Below, piece after piece: positions 50,672-60,274 of a stretch of DNA of 64,000 nucleotides. Each line of letters begins with the position of its first letter. The stretch's first letter is position 1. The notes under the pieces are model-generated. The model was not told the DNA's origin, did not search any database, and saw only the letters and a program-made list of their open reading frames with translations. A program made the position numbers and the translations under genes. Origin of the DNA: DATFVJ01 sp963727015 (GTDB taxonomy: Bacteria; Actinomycetota; Actinomycetes; Streptosporangiales; Streptosporangiaceae); the NCBI GenBank assembly GCA_963727015.1, contig CAVSEV010000005.1, positions 558,001 through 622,000 on the forward strand, written 5' to 3'.

Positions 50672-50806
50672 GGCGCACCTCGCTAACCTGTCTGGCACCG
50701 GATGGGTAGGGCAATTACTACGTCACCACCTTTTGCCCTTAATTGACGATCTGCGGTCGTCGGGCTGGCCGGCGCTCACCCTTCTGGCTTATCGAGATAC
50801 CGCGCG

Positions 50807-50886
50807 TTTGTCCACCCTGTGGCCAGCCAATTGCCGACACATTTGTCTATCCTCTGTGACCTGTCAATTGCCGACACATTTATCTA
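50807..50886. repeat. Two ~37-bp direct repeats resembling an orphan IS end
   Basis: CAATTGCCGACACATTTGTC (50828) and CAATTGCCGACACATTTATC (50865) recur with 37-bp spacing. Preceding TTTGTCCACCCTGTG/TTTGTCTATCCTCTGTG segments also match. Spaced AATTGCCGACA repeats are typical of multi-site transposase-binding ends such as IS21-type elements, but no transposase is nearby. Confidence 0.55.
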
Positions 50887-51100
50887 CCCCACATGTCCGC
50901 ACGACTGGCGGGCCGACGATAGTCACCCGGCGCGCATGACGAGGCAATCAATGCAAGCGGGAGAAATGTGCAAGAAGCATTACTAATAGGGAGAAACCAG
51001 GCTTTCTGGCTACGCGGGCGTGGATCTTCCCGTTCAGTTGGGCAGCCGGGGATCTTCGGATCGCCGAAGTAGCTGGTAATCAAGAGGCCTGGTAACCAAA

Positions 51101-51147
51101 TGGTGCCCCCGACAGGATTCGAACCTGCGCTCACGGCTGCGGAGGGC
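51101..51147 (-). other. tRNA 3'-end fragment, putative attachment-site repeat (left)
   Basis: The minus strand reads GCAGGTTCGAATCCTGTC then GGGGGCACCA: a T-arm, acceptor 3' strand and encoded CCA. No matching GCCCCCG acceptor 5' strand lies upstream, so this is not a complete tRNA. The first 38 bp are identical, and 46 of 47 match, to 59508-59554 in the same orientation. Looser similarity continues further right. Such fragments are classic integrase att scars. Confidence 0.7.
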
Positions 51148-51971
51148 AATGCTGTTTGAGGCTCTTACCTGGTAAGACACGCCAGCCCCGTCTGGCTGGG
51201 GAGCGTATGGGGAGAGATACAGGCTAACGCCGCCAGGCAGGACGGCCGCCCGTACGGGCCGGTGTCCTGGCAGCGCTGGCAGCTGAAAGGCCCCGATCAC
51301 CGCGTCGAGTATGACAGGCCACGTGGCGGTGCGCGCCAGCCGATGCCACCAGCCGTGTCGGGTGCCAGCCGATCCAATGTGCCAGCCGAGTCCGACGATC
51401 CGGCCTGTGAGAAATTTCTTCACAATCAATTTTTTCGACGGCCAGCCACGCGTTTGAGCGAGAGCCATAGCTCACCGGCACGAACGAACCGGCGCAGCGT
51501 CCAACCCCAGACTGTTGGGGAGCTGGCCGCCGTCTCCACACCCCAGCCATCCTGCCGCCGAGCAAAGATCACAGTGAAGGGCGCTCGCTACGCACGCCTC
51601 GCTGCGCGATGGGCGCACGCGCCCACCCGGCCGCGAAGACGAACAACGCCACGAACCCCACGACGTAGACACTGACCGGCCCGGACCAATTCCCCCTTTG
51701 GCAACCACACCGGGACCTCAACCTCCATGGACTCCCCGTGGAGTGTCAGCACTGGAGCAATACTCAACACAGTGCGATGTGATCACTACAAAACGTTACA
51801 CTAGGATCGAGTTCGGCAGCAAACCTGACCGGTCTCCTCATGCCGTGGGCCAGGTCGGATAGGCGGGTGCTGAGAGCCACAAGCCATCCCGCGCAGGCTG
51901 GCCGCCGTCACCGGCGGGCTGGTCAACCAAGCGCCGCGGGACAGCGAGAGTCGTGTCAGCGGGCACCTACG
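51148..51971. other. Region with no intact gene
   Basis: I see only possible relics. On the minus strand near 51600-51700 one frame reads WSGPVSVYVVGFVALFVFAA, a single membrane span without a start codon. No promoter or RNA gene is evident. Confidence 0.4.
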
Positions 51972-53355
51972 ATGGGGGACGCATCGGGATCGAACGACCG
52001 CCTTGCCGCATTTGTGGTCGAGTCGTCTCATGACGCGATCATCGGCGTGACGCGGCAAGCCATCCTCAACAGCTGGAACCCGGACGCCGAGCGGCTCTAC
52101 GGCTACACCGCGGCGGAGATCATCGGAAGACGCCCAGGGCCGGTTCGAGCAACGGGTCGCCGCGGAGGCCGCCGAGGCCCGGGACGCCCGGCACCAGTTC
52201 GAGAAGCACGCAGCCGCGGACCGCGCCGAGGCGCGGCATACCCGCGACCGGTTTGAGGAGCGGGTCAGCGCGGAGCGCGCCGCAGCCCAGACGCACAGGA
52301 CCAGTTCGAGGAACAGCAGAGAACCGACCGGCTTGAGGCTGACCATCGCAAGGCGCGCCAGGAGGCCCAGTTGCAGCAGGCCCAGCGGCTGGAGAACCTC
52401 GGCCAGCTCGCGGGCGGCGTCGCGCACGATTTCAACAACCTGATTGCGGGATCCTCAACTACGCCTCCTTCGTCTCCGAGGAAACGAGCGCCCGCGACCC
52501 AGTCCCACTGGGCACAGCGCTGTGCGCCGGGACGGCCCACGCTGACGTCGGGCAGATCCAGCGGGCGGCCGAACGGGCCGCCGCCCTAACCCGCCAGCGC
52601 TCGCTTTCGCGCGCCGGGAGGTGGTACGGCCCCGGGCCCTTGACCTCAACGACGTCATCCAAGGGGTGCAGGAGATGCTGCGCCGGACCATCGGCGAGCA
52701 TGTGGAGCTGGTCACCTCGCTCGACGGGGGGCTGTGGCCGGTCCTAGCCGACCCGGGCCAGATCGAGGCGGTGCTCGTCAACTTGGCGGTCAACGCCCGC
52801 GACGCCATGCCCGACGGCGGCACGCCGACCATTGACACCTCTAACGTCACCGTGGACGCCGCCGCCATCGCCGGGGGATCACCGGCCCAGCAAGGGCGCG
52901 CAACGTCCGGCTTCGGGTCAGCGACACCGGCAGCGGCATGCCCGCCGAGGTCGCCGAGCACGCCTTCGAGCCGTTCTTCACCACCAAGGCCCAGGGCGCC
53001 GGAACCGGCCTCGGCCTGGCCACCGTCTACGGCATCCACCCAGGCCAACGGCCACATCCGGATCTACTCCGAACCCGGGACCGGGACCACCGTCAGCATG
53101 ACACTGCCCGCCACCGACCAGGCCGCTGCGCCGCCCCCGAGCCCGCGCCCTACCAGCGGACTCCCAAAGGAGAGACCGTCCTGGTCGTCGAGGATGAGGA
53201 AGCCGGGCGTAGAAGTGCTCTACATGTCCGGCTACGCCCGGCCCGTCCTCGCCTCCTAGGGCAGGGTCGACCCCGGCGTGGCTCTCGTGGAGAAACCCTT
53301 CTCCGAAGCGCAGCTGCTCGCCGCGGCCGGGCAGGTACTCAACGGCGACTTCCAC
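51972..53355 (+). pseudogene. Decayed hybrid histidine kinase (PAS-HisKA-HATPase-REC)
   Basis: Joining three frames reconstructs a kinase. It starts with a PAS domain (RLAAFVVESSHDAIIGVTRQ, then AERLYGYTAAEIIGR). Next come a charged heptad linker and a HisKA block QRLENLGQLAGGVAHDFNNL with the phospho-His. An HATPase follows with VLVNLAVNARDAMPDGG, VSDTGSGMPAEVAEHAFEPF and TGLGLATVYGI. The REC domain begins LVVEDEEAG and resumes at VLYMSGYARPVLAS, which is followed by a stop, then PGVALVEKPFSEAQLLA. At least four frameshifts, one stop and a deletion of most of REC make it nonfunctional. Confidence 0.88.
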
Positions 53356-53424
53356 GGGTTCAAGACCACTCAGGACACCCCGGCCGACCCCACCTGGCGA
53401 TCGCCCGGACGCAGCCGCCCGCGT

Positions 53425-53520
53425 CAGAGCATCAGCCCAGTCACCCTGTCCGCCTGCCAGCTCCTTGCCGCCGCGATCCTGATCGCCACTGCCCTCAGCG
53501 CGGCTGGAGTCAAGGCCCGC
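53425..53520 (+). pseudogene. Possible relic of an EamA/DMT-type transporter
   Basis: The frame reads SPVTLSACQLLAAAILIATAL, resembling the LSAGQLLAAAVLLALALP helix of EamA permeases. There is no start or flanking transporter sequence, so it is at most a small fragment. The rest of 53521-53764 shows nothing recognisable. Confidence 0.35.
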
Positions 53521-53764
53521 GGCTCTTTTGTGGTTCGACCCACGACTTCAGATATTTCCGAGCGGGATCCTCAGCGATGAGAGCATTTCCACCCACACGG
53601 AGGAACAAAGCCAGCTGGATCGGCTGTTGCCTACAATCCAGCCTTCGCCGAGATAGTCCCACACCTGGGTCATTCGATCGGAATCCACGGAATACGGCTC
53701 TCGAATCGTGGACGCGCGGGTGCCGATGCCGCTGGCGGCGGGGCCTTCCCGGCTTGTGCGGCGC

Positions 53765-54841
53765 CTACTGACTCTGGGGTGCCCATTCGATGGTCGTCGG
53801 GAGGGATGGCGTGTACACTTGCTGGCCGCCGATTTCGAGTTGAATGTTGCCAACTTCATCGAGTGCCGGAGCGGTGCCTTGAGGATTTGATCCTATGGCT
53901 TCATCGCCAGTGATAATGGCGAGCTGGCCGTGTGGACCTCGCTGGCCTTGGATGACGTCGCGCGCAACGATCCGCAGCCGGCCCTTACGCAACTCAAAAA
54001 GACTTGTCGGGAAGGCCGTGCCCGGGTGGTCGCAATGCCCGACATTGTAGGCGGTCAGATCAAGAGTGGCGCCTGCGCCAAATGTCATGCGGCCGAACCG
54101 CCAGACGGTTCGAGGCGGGACCGGCAGGCCCCGTGCGCGGACGGCCCGAGTTGCCGCATCGACGAGATAGAGCTTCGAGGATGGCCCGATACCGCAGACG
54201 TCGGTATGGTCGCCTTTCTCAAGTGCTAGTTGCTTACCGTCACTCCTAGCAGCTATCTGTTCATATACGTCCGGCCCCGGTAGCCGGGCGACACGGCGCA
54301 CCTGACCACGAAGATCGGTTCGTCGCACAAGCGTGGGACCGAAGGTGGCCAAGAAAACGAACCCGCTGCGGATCGCTGCCGCCTCCTCGGGTTCGGCCGG
54401 GATAGGGATCGATGTCACATGAGCGCCCGCGTGGAAGATGTGAACGAACCGGCCGGTGACGTCGGCCAGCATTGGCCTCTTGACGCCGACCATGAGGGCC
54501 AGCGGATCGCTTGCGGTCTGCCAGGTGCGCGTGGCCTGAGTGCGGGTGTCGACCATGACGAGGTCCCAGCCAGCGTGCCCCGGTTGCGTCTGGGACCACG
54601 CAAGGTAGCGGCCGTCCGGCGACCAGGCAAGGTTGTCGACCTTGATGGCCTGTCCGTCCGGCAGGTCCGGTCCGATCTGTCGCAGGCCGGCAGCCGCTGA
54701 CCAGATCGTCACTCCCTGACGCGTCGCCACAGCGAGGCGGTCGCGGGAGGATAGCGCAGCGGCCTGATGGGTCGCTGGATGGCCCGGCGATGCGTATCCG
54801 GCCGCCATTGCGCACACAGCGAGTGCCACAATCCCTCGCAT
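53765..54841 (-). CDS. Secreted beta-propeller-like protein, function unknown
   Basis: This 358-residue protein has a signal-like N-terminus (MRGIVALAVCAMAAGYASPG). TolB/WD40-like blades follow, recognisable as LAWSPDGRYLAWSQTQPGHA, GWDLVMVDTRTQATRTW, ADVTGRFVHIFHAG, RSDGKQLALEKGDH and SKLYLVDAATRAVRARG. A Cys pair (DVCGIG, VGHCDHPG) could form a disulfide. ATG 54841 is chosen because AGGGGGG lies just upstream; the frame is open to 55231. Its neighbours are relics, so no context helps. Confidence 0.7.
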   Translation of the reverse strand: MRGIVALAVCAMAAGYASPGHPATHQAAALSSRDRLAVATRQGVTIWSAAAGLRQIGPDLPDGQAIKVDNLAWSPDGRYLAWSQTQPGHAGWDLVMVDTRTQATRTWQTASDPLALMVGVKRPMLADVTGRFVHIFHAGAHVTSIPIPAEPEEAAAIRSGFVFLATFGPTLVRRTDLRGQVRRVARLPGPDVYEQIAARSDGKQLALEKGDHTDVCGIGPSSKLYLVDAATRAVRARGLPVPPRTVWRFGRMTFGAGATLDLTAYNVGHCDHPGTAFPTSLFELRKGRLRIVARDVIQGQRGPHGQLAIITGDEAIGSNPQGTAPALDEVGNIQLEIGGQQVYTPSLPTTIEWAPQSQ

Positions 54842-55271
54842 GATCCCCCCTGAGCCGCCGCCCTCTGTCCAGCCAGAGGTTCGTGGCATGCGGTTACCCA
54901 TTGTAATAGTATGACTCCGTTTAGTCAACTGCTGCCGGGTCGCGCCCGCTCCCAGGCTCCCTTGGATTTTGGGCGGAAATGTGCCGAATATGCGCAATTG
55001 TTCGCATCGCGGGGCGTTATCAGTCAGCTGGCCAGCATGATCGCTGTGTGATCTACTCGGGGTAGAAAAACACAGAGTGGCGGCAAATACGAGCTGACGC
55101 ATTAAGGAGGGCATTCGGGGTGTCTTCTGGCGAAATCTGCAACTCTGGGGCCGAATCGATGACGCTCCTTTGCGCCGACGATGAATCGTGGACACGCCAA
55201 GCGCGAAGGACCTCCCAGACCACGCGGGCATTGCGTGTATATCCGGGTCGGCCTGAAAGCAAGGGGGGACC

Positions 55272-55409
55272 GTGAACCAGCCAATCGATCCACCGTCAGC
55301 AAATTCCGCAGTTGACCCGGCCTCGGAGTGGGCGTCCGAAGTGTGGGGCGACGAGGCGCTGAGCCGACTTTGGAGCTGGCTCCTGAACGAACTGATGGAG
55401 GAGGACTAA
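55272..55409 (+). CDS. Small acidic, Trp-rich protein (45 aa)
   Basis: GTG 55272 follows AAGGGGGGAC and encodes MNQPIDPPSANSAVDPASEW, then ASEVWGDEALSRLWSWLLNE, then LMEED. The acidic amphipathic C-terminal helix with three Trp and the strong ribosome site suggest a genuine small gene. It lies upstream of a regulator fragment; small ORFs of this kind sometimes encode partners or signals of HTH regulators, but that is speculation. Confidence 0.5.
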   Translation: MNQPIDPPSANSAVDPASEWASEVWGDEALSRLWSWLLNELMEED

Positions 55410-55629
55410 GACCAAGGCCGCTGCGCGTTGCGTTCGGCATTACCCTCGCAGCTCCCAAAGCATGAGCCGGAGCATCAAGCCAAGAAGGCAAGCGCGCGAA
55501 GTCATCGGGGAGTCTGCGGTGATAAGCGCCGGATGTCACCCTGGCGCAGGGCGGGCAGCGGGGGACTCGTCGCGCCGGGGCGGCAGCCAGCCGCGCCCTA
55601 CGGGCGGGAGCCACCGGGCACGGCGCTGC

Positions 55630-55839
55630 GTGCGGGTCGCTGACGAACTGCCGGTGAAGCTGGTGATCGCCGATGAGTCGCTGGTCCTGTTCGACATGGC
55701 TGACGCCGTTGCTGAGACAGGCGCCACCACATCACTGATCATCGAGCACGCTGCGCTCGCCCTGACCCTGCGGCACGCGTTCATGGCGATCTGGGATCGA
55801 GCCCTGCCCCTGGACAAGGCTCTCGCCCACCAGACATGA
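55630..55839 (+). pseudogene. C-terminal fragment of an HTH (TrmB/LuxR-type) regulator
   Basis: The in-frame segment RVADELPVKLVIADESLVLF, then IIEHAALALTLRHAFMAIWD and RALPL matches the C-terminal sensor end of streptomycete-type regulators (PxKLxIADxxLAL...LFExxWERAxPL). The preceding frame back to 55462 is unlike any HTH protein and the DNA-binding domain is missing. Confidence 0.55.
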
Positions 55840-55908
55840 ACACGAGCACCCGGATTTGTGATCGTCTTACTTGCCGCGCGTGGCGCCATTATGTGCCCAG
55901 AACACGCC

Positions 55909-55973
55909 ATGATCCGCAGCTGTGTTAACTTTCCGGCGCTATCCGCCGGTAAGCTAACACAAGAACGGATCAT
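55909..55973. repeat. 65-bp palindromic repeat, copy 2
   Basis: ATGATCCG...CGGATCAT with paired inner blocks TGTGTTA/TAACACA and CCGGCG/CGCCGG around a 5-nt CTATC loop; about 24 of 30 arm positions pair. It is ~80% identical to 14013-14077. Both strands are open and read MIRSCV-like peptides, a by-product of the palindrome. Confidence 0.8.
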
Positions 55974-56199
55974 GAGCGCGGCGGGTGGACCAGCGAGGCC
56001 GCAGAGGCCGGTTCGTGCCATTGCCTGGCCCTCCAGCCGTCGTGTGCGACACGTGGCAGGAGCCCGCCCGCCTAGCCCGGGCGCCGGCCCCCTGCCCAGC
56101 GAGCCCGGGTGCCGGGTCGCGTCCGGCGCCGGGGCTGCGCCACGTGCCGAGGTTGCCGCGGGCCGGATTTGGCGCGTGCCTTTTACCATGAGCCGCGGG

Positions 56200-58212
56200 T
56201 TATCTGGAGGCGCGCGCGGCCGGCGGTGATGAGCTGGGAATGCCCGCGCCGTAGGACTGTACGTAGTTGGCCGGCGAGCCGACCCCGGTGGCGTCGTCGT
56301 AGCCGCGGACGGCCCTGAGGGCGGCCGCTCCCTCGCCGTTCACCCCGAGGGCGACCAGGATGACGCCCGTTGGGCCCGCACCCACGACCGAGGGGTTGGA
56401 CGGTCCCAGCGGGTGATCGGTAACATCATGGAACGCGGCCGTCCCGTACCGCGCGTATATCGCCGGGTTCGCGAACCCGAGTGGGTAGCCCGCCGCCTGC
56501 TGGGCGTCGGCCTCGATGCCGACGAAGGCCGGGCACGCGAGGCTGGTGCCGCCCATCAGCGCGAGGGAGAAGGCATACCTCCCGTGCGGCAGGCGCACGC
56601 TCAGGCCGACCACAAGCCCGGTCTGCGGGTTGGCGACCGCCGACACGTCGGGGATCACCCTCATCGGCTTGCTGCTCGTTGTGCCGTCCGGCAGCTTCGT
56701 GGCAAGTGCGGCCGGCACGACACCATTCTGGTAGGAGGGCTGCTGGTAGGCGACGCTGACCCCGCCGCCGCCGGAGTGGACGTAGCCCTGGGGGAACTTG
56801 CCCGGCGGAACGTAGCGCCATTTCCTGCCGCCCCTTGCCAGCGGGTCGGCCAGCGTGCCCCACGAGGTTTCCCACATGTAGCTGTCCTGCTTGCCGATGG
56901 CCAGGCTGGTGCCGCCGACCGAGGTGACCCACGGGCTGGAGGTGGGGAACTCGACTTGGATCTGCGAGGATGAGGGGTCTTCTGCCGGTGAGTCGTACCC
57001 GTTGTCGCCGGCGGAGAAGAAGAAGCCGATGCCCTCGGTGATGCCAAGCTTGATGATGCTGTTGGCGGCCGCGTGCAGCGTGAAGTCGCGCTCGGGCCAG
57101 CCCCAGGAATCGCTGACCATGCTGGCGAGATGGTGGTTGACGATGAACGCGAGCGCTTCGGTCATGTCTGGCTGGCGGCAGCTCCGGGCGGCGACGTAAC
57201 TGATGCTGGCGGCGGGCGCCATGCCGTGCAGCGACTCGACGTCGAGGGTCTGCTCGCGGTGCCAGCCCGGCGGCATGCCGCACCTGTGCACGCCGGCGAG
57301 CGTGAACCGGCCGAGCCGGTATTCCCTGTACTGGCCGCGGCGGAACACCGGGTCACCGGTCAGTTTCGCGTACCTGTCGGCGTCGCTGCGTATCGTCGGC
57401 GAGTCGTATGCGTCCACGATCGCCACCGTCTGGCCGCTGCCTGTCATCCCTGAGCCGGTGACCCCGTAGGCGCTTCGGATCTGGCGCGGGATGTAACCAC
57501 AGTTGACCCAAGGCCAGTGCCGTCCGTAGGCGGTGGGCTCACGGACCGCGACGTTCTGGCCAGAGTAGTCAGAACACCGCGGCTTCGGCGTGTTCTTTGC
57601 GGGGGCCCAAGGCAGAGCGAGGCTCGCCACGTGGCTGCCGGTATCGAGGCCGCTGACCGAGAGCACCGAACTAGCGAGCACCTGGGGCAACCGGGCGGCC
57701 TGGCGGGGCGCGCGGTAGACACGGCCATCTGGGCCGCGGTAGAGGCCGAAGGTCACCCCGAACGCCTTACTCGTCGCGGCGAGGCTACCGCGCACCGCGA
57801 TGTAGGCACCGGCGGCGCCGCTGTCTGCGATCCGGGTGACCGTGAGGCCCGTCGAGGTAAGCCAGGACCGGAGCGCGGTGACCTGCTGGTGCGTGACCCC
57901 GAACCGCGCGGCGGCCTCGGCAGGCGTCAAGTAATCACGATAGAGCGTGCTTCCCGGCGTGGAGACCGCGGCCGCGTAAGCATCGAGCCCCGCCTGGTCG
58001 TGGCCGGTCAGGTACAGCCGCGCGTTCACCGTTCCTGCGCGGACCGCCTTTGCGACCAGGCGCGACGGGACCGCCCAGGACGGATGGGTACCGCCAATCG
58101 GGATGGGACCGCCGGGGGTCCGCGCAGCAGCGGCGCCGGCGAGGGAGGCGAACGTGAGTGCTCCCGCGGCTGCCGCCGCACCAGCCATATGCAATGCAGT
58201 GACGTGCCGCAT
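56200..58212 (-). CDS. S53-family (sedolisin/kumamolisin-like) secreted peptidase
   Basis: This 670-residue acid-type serine carboxyl peptidase has a signal peptide (residues 1-30, ending AGAAAA), a pro-kumamolisin activation domain (about 45-190, with YRDYLTPAEAAARFG) and an S53 catalytic domain. EQTLDVESLHGMAP carries the Glu and Asp of the triad, FFFSAGDNGYDS the oxyanion Asp and MGGTSLACPAFVG the nucleophile Ser; a Ca2+-site-like end follows. All residues are present, so it is probably active as a degradative exoenzyme. ATG 58212 has AAGGAG 5 nt upstream. It is the largest intact gene inside the tRNA-repeat-bracketed island. Confidence 0.93.
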   Translation of the reverse strand: MRHVTALHMAGAAAAAGALTFASLAGAAAARTPGGPIPIGGTHPSWAVPSRLVAKAVRAGTVNARLYLTGHDQAGLDAYAAAVSTPGSTLYRDYLTPAEAAARFGVTHQQVTALRSWLTSTGLTVTRIADSGAAGAYIAVRGSLAATSKAFGVTFGLYRGPDGRVYRAPRQAARLPQVLASSVLSVSGLDTGSHVASLALPWAPAKNTPKPRCSDYSGQNVAVREPTAYGRHWPWVNCGYIPRQIRSAYGVTGSGMTGSGQTVAIVDAYDSPTIRSDADRYAKLTGDPVFRRGQYREYRLGRFTLAGVHRCGMPPGWHREQTLDVESLHGMAPAASISYVAARSCRQPDMTEALAFIVNHHLASMVSDSWGWPERDFTLHAAANSIIKLGITEGIGFFFSAGDNGYDSPAEDPSSSQIQVEFPTSSPWVTSVGGTSLAIGKQDSYMWETSWGTLADPLARGGRKWRYVPPGKFPQGYVHSGGGGVSVAYQQPSYQNGVVPAALATKLPDGTTSSKPMRVIPDVSAVANPQTGLVVGLSVRLPHGRYAFSLALMGGTSLACPAFVGIEADAQQAAGYPLGFANPAIYARYGTAAFHDVTDHPLGPSNPSVVGAGPTGVILVALGVNGEGAAALRAVRGYDDATGVGSPANYVQSYGAGIPSSSPPAARASR

Positions 58213-58334
58213 GTGGCTCCTTCAGGACATGCGCTGGCGGCGCGCGGAGGTCAAGCGACTCTATGTAAGCACTAAGTAGCATTCCAATTACTATGAGCGA
58301 CTAAACCGGACCTTGCGTGATCTTGGAAGTGTGG

Positions 58335-58935
58335 TCAGCCTGCTGACCTGGGGAACTGGACCCGGTAGAGCCTGGCGGGGCGGGTGTTAGTGGCCACTGG
58401 AGGGTGATGGGTACGGGTCCCGCCGAGCAGTTCGAAGGCCCGGCGTGGGGCTGGTGAATTTCTCGATTCGCTGCCCGTTGAAATTGATGGTCTGACGGTC
58501 GAGGGTAGATAGGTGGTCGAGGAGATCGCCGTATTTGCGGACGGGCAGGCGGTCGGTTTTGCTGCGCGCTTGGGCTGACCGGAGGGCGGGAGCGACCGGG
58601 TCGGCGTTCGCGGCAATGTCCTCGTCGGTGAAGGTGAGCCCGGCGAGCGCCTGGCGTAGGTGCCAGGTGAGGTAGGCGGCGAGCATGCACAGCAGGACGT
58701 GGGCGCGGACGTGGTCGGCGAGGTAGTGGTAGATGGGCCGCAGGTCCAGGTCGTCGGCCTTGGCTATCCGCGAAGTCACGCGCTACGTATTTGAGGTTCT
58801 TGTAGGCGGTGATCGCGCCGGGCGGAATCGATCGTGTCCTCGCGCTTGCGTGCCCGGTTGGCGGCCAGGAAAGGGTTCTTACAGCAGATCAGCCGCTCCC
58901 CGGGATAATCGGGAAGGCGTGATCTCGGCGAAGGT
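58335..58935 (-). pseudogene. IS1634-family transposase relic
   Basis: Several frames are needed: DYPGERLICCKNPFLAANRARKRED (split from upstream LAEIT by a frameshift), then a separate frame with RPIYHYLADHVRAHVLLCML, YLTWHLRQALAGLTF, DPVAPALRSAQARSK and LLDHLSTLDRQTI, then PRRAFELLG. This is the C-terminal half of an IS1634 transposase broken by at least three frameshifts. No inverted repeats are obvious. Confidence 0.82.
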
Positions 58936-59119
58936 GTGGGGCGGTGGTGCCGGGCCGTCCGCGATCCGGAGCTGTTGGCGCTCGATCCGCTCTTGACGAC
59001 GCACAACTACCGTGCCTTGCTCCAAGCACTCGGTGAGCTCTGGCGCGGCGATGGGGAGGGCGGCAGGTATTTCGACGAGCACCATCTCCATCTGCTTCTT
59101 GCGACTCTGGTAGAGAGCC

Positions 59120-59450
59120 TGGTCGGCGAGCAGTAGCCAGCGCGGCACCGGACTGAATGATGAGCACGACGCTAACGATGACCAGGGCGACGCCACGACG
59201 ACCGCCGCGCGGGCTTCCATCCCGCCGGATTGCCCCGGCAAACCGCCGCTCGGCCCGGAAGCGCCAGATAAGGACCGCCGACCCTGTTACTCCGCGAGGA
59301 CGCCCAGCCCGACCGCGAAGACACCCAGGCTGTGATCGTGCAGCCCGGCTATAACCGAGACGCACCGGAGAGCACGCCGAAGGCAACAGAGATCGAGACC
59401 AGCTGCAACGCGGCAGTAACCAGCGTCAACCGAGCCTTGCTGTGGATGGC
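59120..59450 (-). pseudogene. Possible cation-efflux (CDF-like) transporter relic
   Basis: Stitching three minus-strand frames gives ARLTLVTAALQLVSISVAFG, then VIAGLHDHSLGVFAVGLGVLA, then TGSAVLIWRFRAERR and VALVIVSVVLIIQSGAAL. The order resembles the first helices of CDF-type transporters. Each block is separated by a frameshift; identification is tentative. Confidence 0.35.
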
Positions 59451-59507
59451 AACCCGCGACATAGGCCGTTCTGGCTGGCCGGGTCGCTGTTTCCGCTCGT
59501 AGGTTCG

Positions 59508-59554
59508 TGGTGCCCCCGACAGGATTCGAACCTGCGCTCACGGCTCCGGAGGGG
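59508..59554 (-). other. tRNA 3'-end fragment, putative attachment-site repeat (right)
   Basis: This is the same 47-bp direct repeat as 51101-51147 (one mismatch), again containing T-arm, acceptor 3' strand and CCA on the minus strand without a 5' half. The 8.36 kb between the two copies is almost entirely relics, one peptidase and one propeller protein, and has no recognisable integrase. Confidence 0.7.
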
Positions 59555-59670
59555 GTTGCTTTGTACGGCCCTCACCAGGCAAACGCCGTCTGTGGTGGGC
59601 TGTCTGGGCGCGTATGGGGCACAGCGCGGGAAGCGCAGGTCACCGGGCACGTCGGGCGGGGGAGGTGCCG

Positions 59671-60245
59671 GTGAGCGTCGAGGCGATCTCGTGGGCGCTC
59701 AACCTGGCCCCAGTCCCCGCTGACCGGGGCGGGAAGCCCTCCAGCGCGTGCAAGTTCGTGCTCGTCGGCCTTGCCAACCATGCGGGGCCGATGGGACGGG
59801 TGCGTTCCCGTCGGTGGCCAAGCTCGTGCGCTACACGGGCCTGGCCGAGCGGACGGTGCGCACCTGCCTGAACCGGCTGGAAGGCGAAGGCATCATCCCC
59901 TGTGTGTCGTCGCGGATCAAACGCGCCGATCGGCGGCCGAAGGGCTGGGACCTGGATCTGGCCCAGGTCCGTAGCGACCTCAACGGAGCCGAGGTGGCGG
60001 CGCTGGAGCGCCAATTCCGGCCTAGCCGCCAGGGTCGCGGCGACCAGCCACCCGATAACGGCCAGGTCACCTACGGGGTGCAATCTCCGCACCCCGCGGG
60101 GGCTGTGGATAGGGCTGACGGGGTGCAGCCGTTGCACCTCGCATCCGGAACGGGGTGCAACCAGCGCGCCAACGGGGTGCAATCGGCGCAGCCACGGGGT
60201 GCAGCGGCTGCACCCGAACCGTCCAAAGAACCATGCAGAGGAGCC
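59671..60245 (+). pseudogene. Frameshifted HTH-domain protein
   Basis: GTG 59671 follows GGGGGAGG and encodes VSVEAISWALNLAPVPADRG, then VLVGLANHAGP. A single missing base near 59790 then moves the frame to GTGAFPSVAKLVRYTGLAER, TVRTCLNRLEGEGII, RADRRPKGWDLDL and ALERQF. This is the common actinomycete helix-turn-helix protein with a C-terminal tail of VQxLHP repeats, encoded here by recurring GGGGTGCA. The end runs into antisense IS630 remains. With one lost base it is probably inactive unless the error is in the assembly. Confidence 0.75.
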
Positions 60246-60274
60246 GGGTCAGCAATCTCAGCGGATGCTGCGTC

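Noticed and set aside
51101..51190. Complete tRNA gene
   Set aside because: The T-arm, acceptor 3' strand and CCA are present, but no GCCCCCG acceptor 5' strand or D-arm can be found; the same holds at 59508.
55858..56229. Protein-coding frames across the palindromic element at 55909
   Set aside because: Both strands give the same MIRSCV-type peptide because the DNA is palindromic; neither has a ribosome site.
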